Of a DNA stretch of 64,000 bases, positions 1-11,956 are shown piece after piece. The stretch's first letter is position 1. The number at the start of each line of letters is the position of its first letter. The stretch comes from Euglena gracilis (lineage: Eukaryota > Euglenida > Euglenophyceae > Euglenales): the NCBI GenBank assembly GCA_039621445.1, contig CP154957.1:43535465-43599464 (forward strand), read 5' to 3'. A program made the translations under genes and the position numbers. The notes under the pieces are model-generated. The model saw only the letters and a program-made list of their open reading frames with translations, was not told the origin of the DNA and did not search any database.

Positions 1-39
1 TCGGTGTGAACGAGACCAAAAAGGGTTGGGCTTTGAGAC

Positions 40-133
40 CTTCCAGCAGGGCGACGTCCAGGTGCACGTTTTGCAGGAACACCCACCGCCCCGTGCGGAC
101 TGCCTGGTGCAGGAGGTCCTCCGCCTTGGCGGC
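40..133 (-). CDS. DHC exon 59: AAA6, WVFLQN motif
   Basis: Reads AAKAEDLLHQAVRTGRWVFL then QNVHLDVALLE, matching A..LI..A...G.WV.LQNCHLA.SWMP.LE. The acceptor follows a 13-base C-run and the donor is GAAG|GTCTCA. The gene continues off the left edge. Confidence 0.95.
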
Positions 134-1141
134 CTGGGGGGGGGGGGCGACCCGGTCCCCCCCACCTTGAAATGCAGCCGGCGTTCGTCTGAGGTGTGTG
201 CTTCGTACAAAATCGGTCGACGGGGAAACAACAATCGTGATGCCCCCCCTTAACTCCTCATATCTCCGGCAAAACGTGACAGGTTGTGCTGCTATGAAAA
301 CTGATGCTTCTTGTTTGTCAGGTTTCATCAATGCTGACCTCTTTCTATCTGACAAACTGGGGTAATGATGGAAGACAATCTTTGACAGGTCTTTGGGCTG
401 TGTAATAGGTCAGTGGAGTAACACATACAAATAAAGCCTGAATCAGGACATGCGCCAAATGTGTCGACCACCAAAATGAGGAATGGGGGGGGGGGGCGGT
501 AGAGTATTCTCTGGGGGTCCATTTGGTCTGACAGATGTTTTCAAAAAATAATGTATTTTTTTCTTGGGAGATTTTCGAAAATTGGTTTTTTTTTGACTCA
601 AAATTCACCTCGGCAAAAGAGCACAGTCGAAAGTTGGGGAGTTTGCCAATCCCACCCAGTTTGGACCCTTGTCAATTGAATAAACTGGGCCTGGTGGGGA
701 GTTTAGGGGCAAACGTAGGTGATTCGGAAAGCTGGGATCCATCATCCAGTCCAATGACTGGAAAAATACAGAAACGGGGCTGGGGTGATGGTGATAATCC
801 GCGGTTCTCATTGCCAGCCCCATCCAGGGGGGGGATGGACACCCCTGAGAAACTTCACTTTTACACCAAAGAGATAAATGCTCAGCTGCCCCCTCCCACA
901 GATAAAAATGCGAGATTATGAATATGACATCAATTTAGATCAAACAAATATAGATAACTGGATATGGAAACATTGAAATGAAATGTTTCCAGAAAAAAAC
1001 ATGCACCAAAATATACCAAAAAACCTGGAGAATTGAAAATGATGAATGAATGATGAATGATGAATGAATGAAATATTTATGATACAATAAAATATCTGCA
1101 ACACCAAAACAACTCAGAATCTGGTGCAAATAGACACACAC
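134..1141 (-). other. Intron with a dispersed repeat copy
   Basis: About 1 kb between AAA6 exons. It is mostly AT-rich with G-runs near 490-500. The stretch 620-905 is homologous to 17915-18215 inside the giant element, sharing ACCCAGTTTGGACCC, CTGGG-type blocks, GGTGATTCGGAAA and GGTGATAATCCGC. No other feature seen. Confidence 0.6.
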
Positions 1142-1271
1142 CATGAGTGCCTCCCCGGCGCAGAGGTGGTCCTGTTTCTCAACGCGGCCACGGTCCTTGG
1201 CGAACTCCAGGTAGAACGGCAGCACGTCGATGCCCTCTCCCAGCAGGAACAGCAGAGGGGACAGCGGCCCA
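1142..1271 (-). CDS. DHC exon 58: AAA6 core
   Basis: Reads GPLSPLLFLLGEGIDVLPFY then LEFAKDRG, matching TPLIFVLSPGSDP...LLKFA...G. The acceptor follows a strong pyrimidine tract (TTTTCCCATTTGGCCCTGCCAG). The donor is CATG|GTGTGT, phase 0. Confidence 0.93.
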
Positions 1272-1688
1272 CTGGCAGGGCCAAATGGGAAAACGGTGCG
1301 GGTTGGAGGTTCGGTGCCCATCAATGTTTGTGGGTGACAAGCGGGGGCAGAGGTTTATAGGACCCGGGGGGGGGGGTCTGGAACCCCCCCCCCCCGGGGG
1401 GGGGGGGGGCCCTCGGGGGGACCCACTTTTGGGGGGTCAATTTCTGGATCCAAAAAAAAAAAAATAGAAGGAAACCTCGCCTCCGGTGCGGTGCCCACTC
1501 AGCCCAACCCTCCACCCCCCTGGGGGGAGGGGGCTCGGCCGGGACCCCTCGCGTCACAAAGCTTAAAAAAAATATCTGCCGCGGGGTGGGGTGCATACAA
1601 TGGGAAGCGGAAAAAAAATGAGTGTTTTGCCGCGAGGGCCCACATATCGAGGCAGACAGACAAAGGCAAGCCCCCTTCAGGCCCCAAC

Positions 1689-1783
1689 TCTGCCTCCCAT
1701 TTCCCCCTGGCTGCTTGCGGCGAAGGCGGCGGCGACGTCCATCGGGAGATCAAAATCGACGGGGCCCAGACAATCCCCGATGA
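1689..1783 (-). CDS. DHC exon 57: AAA6 micro-exon beyond the giant element
   Basis: Encodes IGDCLGPVDFDLPMDVAAAF then AASSQG, matching the family FV...LG..FVEPPPFDL...FEDSS. The first codon is completed by exon 56 across a 17.3-kb intron. The acceptor is GCGCAG|TCATCG. The phase to exon 58 is one base off, so the donor (taken as AGA|GTTGGG) may be wrong. Confidence 0.78.
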
Positions 1784-2039
1784 CTGCGCGGATGGAGAGG
1801 CGGAGACAGCCGGCAATTCCAACGCCTCAATTCGAATCCAAAGCTCCATTCTCTCCAGAACACGGATGGCTCAGGCCGCCTGGGACGTGGCAGGGACCCG
1901 ACTGCCAACACACAGGCAGGATCCATCAACAAGTGCAATTACCCCCTTTCATTTTTGGTTTAATATTTTCTGGCATATTCACCGTCCCATTGTTTCTTAA
2001 GTGATCGCAGTCTTTGGGTGGTGGGGGAGGGGGGCTGGG

Positions 2040-2047
2040 GGGCTGTG
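2040..2047. repeat. Target site duplication, left copy (GG-GCTGTG)
   Basis: GGGCTGTG directly before the CAGGGATGG terminus. The identical 8-mer follows the other terminus at 18285-18292. Confidence 0.85.
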
Positions 2048-2599
2048 CAGGGATGGATGGGAAGCCTTGAGGGGGGGGGGGTGGGTCGGACCCCCCCTCC
2101 CGACACGGAGGCGGGGGGGGCGGGGCGGACCCCCCCCTCCTACCTCGAAACTGAGGGGGGGCCGAAATTTTTTCGATTTCATGGACGGGCAAAGGGCCGG
2201 AAATCGGGTCGGAATCGGTCAAAAATACCTGATTTTTCTTTGAAAATCGATCCAAAAATGCTCATTTTTTGAATTTTTTTGAACATGTTTTTGGGGGAAA
2301 ACACCAACACATCAAAAAATGGGCAATATGGCCAAAAGTCAGCAAAAGGGGTGTTTTTTGCTCATTTTCCGGCGCACAGCGCCGGAAGAAAATTTTCTGC
2401 TATTTTTGGCACCTGTCAAGGAGGGGGGGGTGGGGGGGTCCGGACCCCCCTCCCAACATCTAGGGGGGGGGGGTGGTCCGGACCAGGTTTTGAATAGTGC
2501 TGAGCTCTTAATAAGGGGCGCACCCACCCCTTCATTGACCCCTCCATACATACCGGCCCACTCCATGGAGCTCTTTAGCCTGAAATCCATAGGTTTTGT

Positions 2600-3215
2600 G
2601 CCAGAAATGGGGGGCCGGTGGGTCGAAAAACGCTCATTTTCGGCTCAAAAACAGTTTTTCCGGGTCCGGGAGGCCTAAAAACATCGTTTCGGGCAAAAAA
2701 ATTTTTTTTCGATTTTTTTCGACTTTTTTGACCCGGTTTTGGCCCGAAGTCAATGGGTTGGCGGCCCAAAACGGGGCGCTGGCGGGTCGAAAAACGCTCA
2801 TTTTCGGCTCAGAAACAGTTTTTCCGGGTCCAGGAGGCCAAAAAACATCGTTTTGGGCAAAAAAAAGTTTTCGATTTTTTTTCGACCTTTTTGACCCGGT
2901 TTTGACCCAAAGTCAATGAGTTGGCGGCCCAAAACGGGGCGCTGGCGGGTCGAAAAACGCTCATTTTCGGCTCAAAAACAGTTTTTCCGGGTCCGGGAGG
3001 CCAAAAAACATCGTTTCAGGCAAAATTTTTTTTCGATTTTTTTCGACTGTTTTGACCCGGTTTTGACCCAAAATCAATGGGTTGGCGGTCCAAAACGGGG
3101 CGCTGGCGGGTCGAAAAACACTCATTTTCGGCTCAGAAACAGTTTTTCCGGGTCCGGGAGGCCCAAAAACATCGTTTCGGGCAAAAAAATTATTTCGATT
3201 TTTTTTTGACTTTTT
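2600..3215. repeat. Tandem repeat of ~163 bp, four copies
   Basis: The marker TCGAAAAACGCTCATTTT recurs at about 2623, 2787, 2950 and 3111 (spacings 164, 163, 161). Each is followed by CGGCTCA(A/G)AAACAGTTTTTCC and a T-rich tail. The copies are very similar. The array lies at the left inner side of the giant element. Confidence 0.88.
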
Positions 3216-3440
3216 TGACCCATGATGCCCATCATTGGTCATGATGGCCATCCTCGGCCATGATGGGCATCATGCGCCATGATGGGCATCATGGGTCATG
3301 ATGGCCATCATGGGTCATGATGGCCATCATGGGTCATGATGAGCATCATGGGTCATGATGGGCATCATGGGTCATGATGGGCATCATGGGTCATGATGGC
3401 CATCATGGGTCATGATGGCCATCATGGGTCATGATGCGCA
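3210..3440. repeat. 19-bp satellite, left block
   Basis: Tandem GGGTCATGATGGNCATCAT units, variable at the N (G or C). The unit is nearly self-complementary (ATGATG/CATCAT). The same satellite recurs as the right block at 16756-17612. Confidence 0.9.
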
Positions 3441-3443
3441 TCG

Positions 3444-3790
3444 GTAGGAGGATGTTCCGTAGGAGGATGCTCTAGAGCATCCTGTAGGGTCCGCTCGAGG
3501 TCGCTCGAGGATGCTCTAGAGCATCCTAGAGTGTCGTTCGAGGTCGCTCGAGGATGCTCTAGAGCATCCTCGAGTTTCGCTCGAGGTCGCTCGAGGATGC
3601 TCGAAAACATCCTCGAGTGTCGCTCGAGGTTGCTAGAGGATGCTCTAGAGCATCCTCGAGCGACGCTCGAGGTCACTCGAGGATGCTCGAAAACATCCTC
3701 GAGTGTCGCTCGAGGTCGCTCGAGGATGCTGTAGAGCATCCTCGAGCGACGCTCGAGGTCGCTCGAGGATGCTCTAGAGCATCCTCCTGC
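3444..3790. repeat. ~43-bp palindromic satellite, left block
   Basis: Units built of GGATGCTCTAGAGCATCC and CTCGAGNNNCGCTCGAGG, dense in CTCGAG palindromes. One variant carries CTCGAAAACATCC in place of CTCTAGAGCATCC. It begins GATGTTCCGTAGGAGGATGC, a start also seen in degraded form near 54280. Confidence 0.88.
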
Positions 3791-6700
3791 GTACATGCAT
3801 GCATGTATCATGAGACTCAGAACAGATTTCGAACGGGGCACTTTGTTGGATTGGCACTGGCACTGGGGGACCATGAATTGAGCATCCCTCGCAGGCACCA
3901 CACAGCAGGCACCCCTCGAGCTGTTACTCAACTGTTCGAGGGCCCCAAAATAACAAACTCCCTTGTGTTTCCCCGTCGTTTCGGGGTGCAAATCCCTTCC
4001 GTTGCTCAACTGTTCGAGGGCCCCAAAATAACAAAATCCCTTGTGTTTCCCAGTCGTTTCGGGGGGCAAATCCCTTGTGTTTCCCAGTCGTTTCGGGGAG
4101 CAAATCCCTTCCGTTGCTCAACTGTTTGAGGGCCCCAAAATAACAAAATCCCTTGTGTTTCCAAGTCGTTTCGGGGGGCAAATCCCTTGTGTTTCCCAGT
4201 CGTTTCGGGGGGCAAATCCCTTCTGTTGCTCAACTGTTCGAGGGCCCCAAAATAACAAAATACCTTGTGTTTCCAAGTCGTTTCGGCGGGCAAATCCCTT
4301 CCGTTGCTCAACTGTTCGAGGGCCCCAAAATAACAAAATCCCTTGTGTTTCCAAGTCGTTTCGGGGAGCAAATCCCTTTCGTTGCTCAACTGTTCGAGGG
4401 CCCCAAAATAACAAAATCCCTTGTGTTTCCAAGTCGTTTCGGGGGGCAAATCCCTTGTGTTTCCCAGTCGTTTCGGGGGGCAAATCCCTTCTGTTGCTCA
4501 ACTGTTCGAGGGCCCCAAAATAACAAAATGCCTTGTGTTTCCAAATCGTTTCGGGGGGCAAATCCCTTGTGTTTCCCAGTCGTTTCGGGGGGCAAATCCC
4601 TTTCGTTGCTCAACTGTTCGAGAGCCCCAAAATAACAAAATCCCTTGTGTTTCCCAGTCGTTTCGGGGGGCAAATCCCTTGTGTTTCCCAGTCGTTTCGG
4701 GGAGCAAATCCCTTCCGTTGCTCAACTGTTCGAGGGCCCCAAAATAACAAAATCCCTTGTGTTTCCAAGTCGTTTCGGGGGGCAAATCCCTTCCGTTGCT
4801 CAACTGTTCGAGGGCCCCAAAATAACAAAATCCCTTGTGTTTCCAAGTCGTTTCGGGGGGCAAATCCCTTGTGTTTCCCAGTCGTTTCGGGGGGCAAATC
4901 CCTTCCGTTGCTCAACTGTTCGAGGGCCCCAAAATAACAAAATCCCTTGTGTTTCCAAGTCGTTTCGGGGGGCAAATCCCTTGTGTTTCCCAGTCGTTTC
5001 GGGGGGCAAATCCCTTCTGTTGCTCAACTGTTCGAGGGCCCCAAAATAACAAAATCCCTTGTGTTTCCCAGTCGTTTCGGGGGTCGATCTCCTTGTGTTT
5101 CCCAGTCGTTTCGGGGGGCAAATCCCTTCCGTTGCTCAACTGTTCGAGGGCCCCAAAATAACAAAATCCCTTGTGTTACCCAGTCGTTTTCGGGGGCACA
5201 TCCCTTTTGTTTCCCAGTCGTTTCGGGGGGCAAATCCCTTCCGTTGCTCAACTGTTCGAGGGCCCCAAAATAACAAAATCCCTTGTGTTTCCAAGTCGTT
5301 TTGGGGGGCAAATCCCTTTTGTTTCCCAGTCGTTTCGGGAGAGCAAATCCCTTCTGTTGCTAAACTGTTCGAGGCCCCAAAAAAACAAAATCCCCTTGTG
5401 TTTCCCAGTCGTTTCGGGGGGGCAAATCCCTTCCGTTGCTCAACTGTTCGAGGGCCCCAAAATAACAAAATCCCTTGTGTTTCCAAGTCGTTTCGGGGGG
5501 CAAATCCCTTGTGTTTCCCAGTCGTTTCGGGGGGCAAATCCCTTCTGTTGCTCAACTGTTCGAGGGCCCCAAAATAACAAAATCCCTTGTGTTTCCCAGT
5601 CGTTTTGGGGGGCAAATCCCTTGTGTTTCCCAGTCGTTTCGGGGAGCAAATCCCTTCCGTTGCTCAACTGTTTGAGGGCCCCAAAATAACAAAATCCCTT
5701 GTGTTTCCAAGTCGTTTCGGGGGGCAAATCCCTTGTGTTTCCCAGTCGTTTCGGGGGGGCAAATCCCTTCTGTTGCTCAACTGTTCGAGGGCCCCAAAAT
5801 AACAAAATCCCTTGTGTTTCCCAGTCGTTTCGGGGGGCAAATCCCTTGTGTTTCCCAGTCGTTTCGGGGGGCAAATCCCTTCCGTTGCTCAACTGTTTGA
5901 GGGCCCCAAAATAACAAAATCCCTTGTGTTTCCAAGTCGTTTCGGGGGGCAAATCCCTTGTGTTTCCCAGTCGTTTCGGGGGGCAAATCCCTTCTGTTGC
6001 TCAACTGTTCGAGGGCCCCAAAATAACAAAATCCCTTGTGTTTCCCAGTCGTTTTGGGGGGCAAATCCCTTGTGTTTCCCAGTCGTTTCGGGGGGCAAAT
6101 CCCTTCCGTTGCTCAACTGTTTGAGGGCCCCAAAATAACAAAATCCCTTGTGTTTCCAAGTCGTTTCGGGGGGCAAATCCCTTGTGTTTCCCAGTCGTTT
6201 CGGGGGGCAAATCCCTTCTGTTGCTCAACTGTTCGAGGGCCCCAAAATAACAAAATCCCTTGTGTTTCCCAGTCGTTTCTGGTGGCAAATCCCTTGTGTT
6301 TCCCAGTCGTTTCGGGGGGCAAATCCCTTCTGTTGCTCAACTGTTTGAGGGCCCCAAAATAACAAAATCCCTTGTGTTTCCAAGTCGTTTCGGCGGGCAA
6401 ATCCCTTCTGTTGCTCAACTGTTCGAGGGCCCCAAAATAACAAAATCCCTTGTGTTTTCAAGTCGTTTCGGGGGGCAAATCCCTTGTGTTTCCCAGTCGT
6501 TTCGGGGGGCAAATCCCTTCTGTTGCTCAACTGTTCGGGGGCCCCAAAATAACAAAATACCTTGTGTTTCCAAGTCGTTTCGATGGGCAAATCCCTTCCG
6601 TTGCTCAACTGTTTGAGGGCCCCAAAATAACAAAATCCCTTGTGTTTCCAAGTCGTTTCGGGGGGCAAATCCCTTGTGTTTCCCAGTCGTTTCGGGGGGC

Positions 6701-9700
6701 AAATCCCTTCTGTTGCTCAACTGTTCGAGGGCCCCAAAATAACAAAATCCCTTGTGTTTCCAAGTCGTTTCGGGGGGCAAATCCCTTGTGTTTCCCAGTC
6801 GTTTCGGGGGGCAAATCCCTTCTGTTGCTCAACTGTTCGGGGGCCCCAAAATAACAAAATCCCTTGTGTTTCCAAGTCGTTTCGGCGGGCAAATCCCTTC
6901 CGTTGCTCAACTGTTCGAAATACCTTGTGTTTCCCAGTCGTTTCGGCGGGCAAATCCCTTCCGTTGCTCAACTGTTCGAGGGCCCCAAAATAACAAAATC
7001 CCTTGTGTTTCCAAGTCGTTTCGGGGGGCAAATCCCTTGTGTTTCCCAGTCGTTTCGGGGGGCAAATCCCTTCTGTTGCTCAACTGTTCGAGGGCCCCAA
7101 AATAACAAAATCCCTTGTGTTTCCAAGTCGTTTTGGGGGGCAAATCCCTTGTGTTTCCCAGTCGTTTCGGGGGGCAAATCCCTTCCGTTGCTCAACTGTT
7201 CGAGGGCCCCAAAATAACAAAATCCCTTGTGTTTCCCAGTCGTTTCGGGGGGCAAATCCCTTGTGTTTCCCAGTCGTTTCGGGGGGGCAAATCCCTTCTG
7301 TTGCTCAACTGTTTGAGGGTCCCAAAATAACAAAATCCCTTGTGTTTCCAAGTCGTTTCGGGGGGCAAATCCCTTGTGTTTCCCAGTCGTTTCGGGGGGC
7401 AAATCCCTTCTGTTGCTCAACTGTTCGGGGGCCCCAAAATAACAAAATACCTTGTGTTTCCAAGTCGTTTCGGCGGGCAAATCCCTTCCGTTGCTCAACT
7501 GTTCGAGGGCCCCAAAATAACAAAATCCCTTGTGTTTCCAAGTCGTTTCGGGGGGCAAATCCCTTCCGTTGCTCAACTGTTCGAGGGCCCCAAAATAACA
7601 AAATCCCTTGTGTTTCCAGTCGTTTCGGGGGGCAAATCCCTTATGTTGCCCAGTCGTTTCGGGGCGCAAATCCCTTCTGTTGCTCAACTGTTCGAGGGCC
7701 CCAAAATAACAAAATCCCTTGTGTTTCCCAGTCGTTTCGGGGGCAAATCCCTTGTGTTTCCCAGTCGTTTCGGGGGGCAAATCCCTTCTGTTGCTCAACT
7801 GTTCGAGGGCCCCAAAATAACAAAATCCCTTGTGTTTCCCAGTCGTTTCGGGGGGCAAATCCCTTGTGTTTCCCAGTCGTTTCGGGGGGCAAATCCCTTC
7901 CGTTGCTCAACTGTTCGAGGGCCCCAAAATAACAAAATCCCTTGTGTTTTCCAAGTCGTTTTGATTAGCAAATCCCTTGTGTTTCCCAGTCGTTTCGGGG
8001 GGCAAATCCCTTCCGTTGCTCAACTGTTCGAGGGCCCCAAAATAACAAAATCCCTTGTGTTTCCCAGTCGTTTCGGGGGGCAAATCCCTTTGTGTTTCCC
8101 AGTCGTTCGAGGGCCCCAAAATAACAAAATCCCTTGTGTTTCCAGGTCGTTTCGGGGGGCAAATCCCTTTTGTTTCCCAGTCGTTTCGGGGGGCAAATCC
8201 CTTCTGTTGCTCAACTGTTCGAGGGCCCCAAAATAACAAAATCCCTTGTGTTTCCCAGTCGTTTCGGGGAGCAAATCCCTTCCGTTGCTCAACTGTTTGA
8301 GGGCCCCAAAATAACAAAATCCCTTGTGTTATCCAAGTCGTTTTGGGGGCAAATCCCTTGTGTTTCCCAGTCGTTTTGGGGAGCAAATCCCTTCTGTTGC
8401 TCAACTGTTCGAGGGCCCAAAATAACAAAATCCCTTGTGTTTCCCAGTCGTTTCGGGGAGCAAATCCCTTCCGTTGCTCAACTGTTTGAGGGCCCCAAAA
8501 TAACAAAATCCCTTGTGTTTCCAAGTCGTTTCGGGGGGCAAATCCCTTGTGTTTCCCAGTCGTTTCGGGGGGCAAATCCCTTCTGTTGCTCAACTGTTCG
8601 AGGGCCCCAAAATAACAAAATCCCTTGTGTTTCCCAGTCGTTTTGGGGGGCAAATCCCTTGTGTTTCCCAGTCGTTTCGGGGAGCAAATCCCTTCCGTTG
8701 CTCAACTGTTTGAGGGTCCCAAAATAACAAAATCCCTTGTGTTTTCAAGTCGTTTCGGGGGGCAAATCCCTTGTGTTTCCCAGTCGTTTCGGGGGGCAAA
8801 TCCCTTCTGTTGCTCAACTGTTCGAGGGCCCCAAAATAACAAAATCCCTTGTGTTTCCCAGTCGTTTCGGGGGGCAAATCCCTTGTGTTTCCCAGTCGTT
8901 TCGGGGGGCAAATCCCTTCCGTTGCTCAACTGTTCGAGGGCCCCAAAATAACAAAATCCCTTGTGTTTCCAAGTCGTTTCGGGGGGCAAATCCCTTGTGT
9001 TTCCCAGTCGTTTCGGGGGGCAAATCCCTTCTGTTGCTCAACTGTTCGAGGGCCCCAAAATAACAAAATCCCTTGTGTTTCCCAGTCGTTTCGGGGAGCA
9101 AATCCCTTGTGTTTCCCAGTCGTTTCGGCGGGCAAATCCCTTCTGTTGCTCAACTGTTTGAGGGTCCCAAAATAACAAAATCCCTTGTGTTTCCAAGTCG
9201 TTTCGGGGGGCAAATCCCTTGTGTTTCCCAGTCGTTTCGGGGGGCAAATCCCTTCTGTTGCTCAACTGTTCGAGGGCCCCAAAATAACAAAATCCCTTGT
9301 GTTTCCCAGTCGTTTCGGGGGGCAAATCCCTTGTGTTTCCCAGTCGTTTCGGGGGCAAATCCCTTCCGTTGCTCAACTGTTCGAGGGCCCCAAAATAACA
9401 AAATCCCTTGTGTTTCCAAGTCGTTTCGGGGGGCAAATCCCTTTCGTTGCTCAACTGTTCGAGGGCCCCAAAATAACAAAATCCCTTGTGTTTCCAAGTC
9501 GTTTCGGGGGGCAAATCCCTTGTGTTTCCCAGTCGTTTCGGGGGGCAAATCCCTTCTGTTGCTCAACTGTTCGAGGGCCCCAAAATAACAAAATCCCTTG
9601 TGTTTCCAAGTCGTTTCGATGGGCAAATCCCTTCCGTTGCTCAACTGTTTGAGGGCCCCAAAATAACAAAATCCCTTGTGTTTTCAAGTCGTTTCGGGGG

Positions 9701-10384
9701 GCAAATCCCTTGTGTTTCCCAGTCGTTTCGGGGGGCAAATCCCTTCCGTTGCTCAACTGTTCGAGGGCCCCAAAATAACAAAATCCCTTGTGTTTCCAAG
9801 TCGTTTCGGGGGGCAAATCCCTTGTGTTTCCCAGTCGTTTCGGGGGGCAAATCCCTTCTGTTGCTCAACTGTTCGAGGGCCCCAAAATAACAAAATACCT
9901 TGTGTTTCCAAGTCGTTTCGGCGGGCAAATCCCTTCCGTTGCTCAACTGTTCGAGGGCCCCAAAAAAACAAAATCCCTTGTGTTTCACAGTCGTTTCGGG
10001 GGGGCAAATCCCTTCCGTTGCTCAACTGTTCGAGGGCCCCAAAATAACAAAATCCCTTGTGTTTCCAAGTCGTTTCGGGGGGCAAATCCCTTGTGTTTCC
10101 CAGTCGTTTCGGGGGGCAAATCCCTTCTGTTGCTCAACTGTTCGAGGGCCCCAAAATAACAAAATCCCTTGTGTTTCCCAGTCGTTTGGGGGGCAAATCC
10201 CTTGTGTTTCCCAGTCGTTTCGGGGGGCAAATCCCTTCCGTTGCTCAACTGTTCGAGGGCCCCAAAATAACAAAATCCCTTGTGTTTCCCAGTCGTTTCG
10301 GGGGGCAAATCCCTTGTGTTTCCCAGTCGTTTCGGGGGGCAAATCCCTTCCGTTGCTCAACTGTTCGAGGGCCCCAAAATAACA

Positions 10385-11956
10385 AAATCCCTTGTGTTTC
10401 CAAGTCGTTTTGGGGGGCAGATCCCTTTTGTTTCCCAGTCGTTTCGGGGGGCAAATCCCTTCCGTTGCTCAACTGTTCGAGGGCCCCAAAATAACAAAAT
10501 CCCTTGTGTTTCCCAGTCGTTTCGGGGGGCAAATCCCTTTCGTTGCTCAACTGTTCGAGGGCCCCAAAATAACAAAATCCCTTGTGTTTCCAAGTCGTTT
10601 CGGGGGGCAAATCCCTTTTGTTTCCCAGTCGTTTCGGGGGGCAAATCCCTTCTGTTGCTCAACTGTTCGAGGGCCCCAAAATAACAAAATCCCTTGTGTT
10701 TCCAAGTCGTTTTGGGGGGCAAATCCCTTTTGTTTCCCAGTCGTTTCGGGGAGCAAATCCCTTCTGTTGCTCAACTGTTCGAGGGCCCCAAAATAACAAA
10801 ATCCCTTGTGTTTCCCAGTCGTTTCGGGGAGCAAATCCCTTCCGTTGCTCAACTGTTTGAGGGCCCCAAAATAACAAAATCCCTTGTGTTTCCAAGTCGT
10901 TTCGGGGGGCAAATCCCTTGTGTTTCCCAGTCGTTTCGGGGGGCAAATCCCTTCTGTTGCTCAACTGTTCGGGGGCCCCAAAATAACAAAATACCTTGTG
11001 TTTCCAAGTCGTTTCGGCGGGCAAATCCCTTCCGTTGCTCAACTGTTCGAGGGCCCCAAAATAACAAAATCCCTTGTGTTTCCAAGTCGTTTCGGGGGGC
11101 AAATCCCTTCCGTTGCTCAACTGTTCGAGGGCCCCAAAATAACAAAATCCCTTGTGTTTCCAAGTCGTTTCGGGGGGCAAATCCCTTGTGTTTCCCAGTC
11201 GTTTCGGGGGGCAAATCCCTTCTGTTGCTCAACTGTTCGAGGGCCCCAAAATAACAAAATCCCTTGTGTTTCCAAGTCGTTTCGGGGGGCAAATCCCTTG
11301 TGTTTCCCAGTCGTTTCGGGGGGCAAATCCCTTCCGTTGCTCAACTGTTCGAGGGCCCCAAAATAACAAAATCCCTTGTGTTTCCCAGTCGTTTCGGGGG
11401 GCAAATCCCTTGTGTTTCCCAGTCGTTTCGGGGGGCAAATCCCTTCCGTTGCTCAACTGTTCGAGGGCCCCAAAATAACAAAATCCCTTGTGTTTCCAAG
11501 TCGTTTTGGGGGGCAGATCCCTTTTGTTTCCCAGTCGTTTCGGGGGGCAAATCCCTTCCGTTGCTCAACTGTTCGAGGGCCCCAAAATAACAAAATCCCT
11601 TGTGTTTCCCAGTCGTTTCGGGGGGCAAATCCCTTTCGTTGCTCAACTGTTCGAGGGCCCCAAAATAACAAAATCCATTGTGTTTCCCAGTCGTTTCGGG
11701 GGGCAAATCCCTTTTGTTTCCCAGTCGTTTCGGGGGGCAAATCCCTTCTGTTGCTCAACTGTTCGAGGGCCCCAAAATAACAAAATCCCTTGTGTTTCCA
11801 AGTCGTTTTGGGGGGCAAATCCCTTTTGTTTCCCAGTCGTTTCGGGGAGCAAATCCCTTCTGTTGCTCAACTGTTCGAGGGCCCCAAAATAACAAAATCC
11901 CTTGTGTTTCCCAGTCGTTTCGGGGAGCAAATCCCTTCCGTTGCTCAACTGTTTGA
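10385..11956. repeat. Higher-order duplication within the array
   Basis: A multi-unit block with unusual variants (GGGGGGCAGATCCCTTTTGTT, then TTTCGTTGC) starting near 10410 recurs about 1,096 bp later near 11506. Related blocks appear near 13040-13500 and, inverted, at 14800-15260. Confidence 0.75.

Noticed and set aside
1400-1688. Second transposon-like block with GGACCC and GGGACCCC ends near 1350-1550
   Set aside because: The G/C-run palindromes are suggestive, but I could not find convincing inverted termini or a target duplication.
6968-7932. Long open frames (about 300 codons) on both strands in the 112-bp array
   Set aside because: They are tandem-repeat translations that shift phase with each unit length, exist on both strands, and have no gene context.
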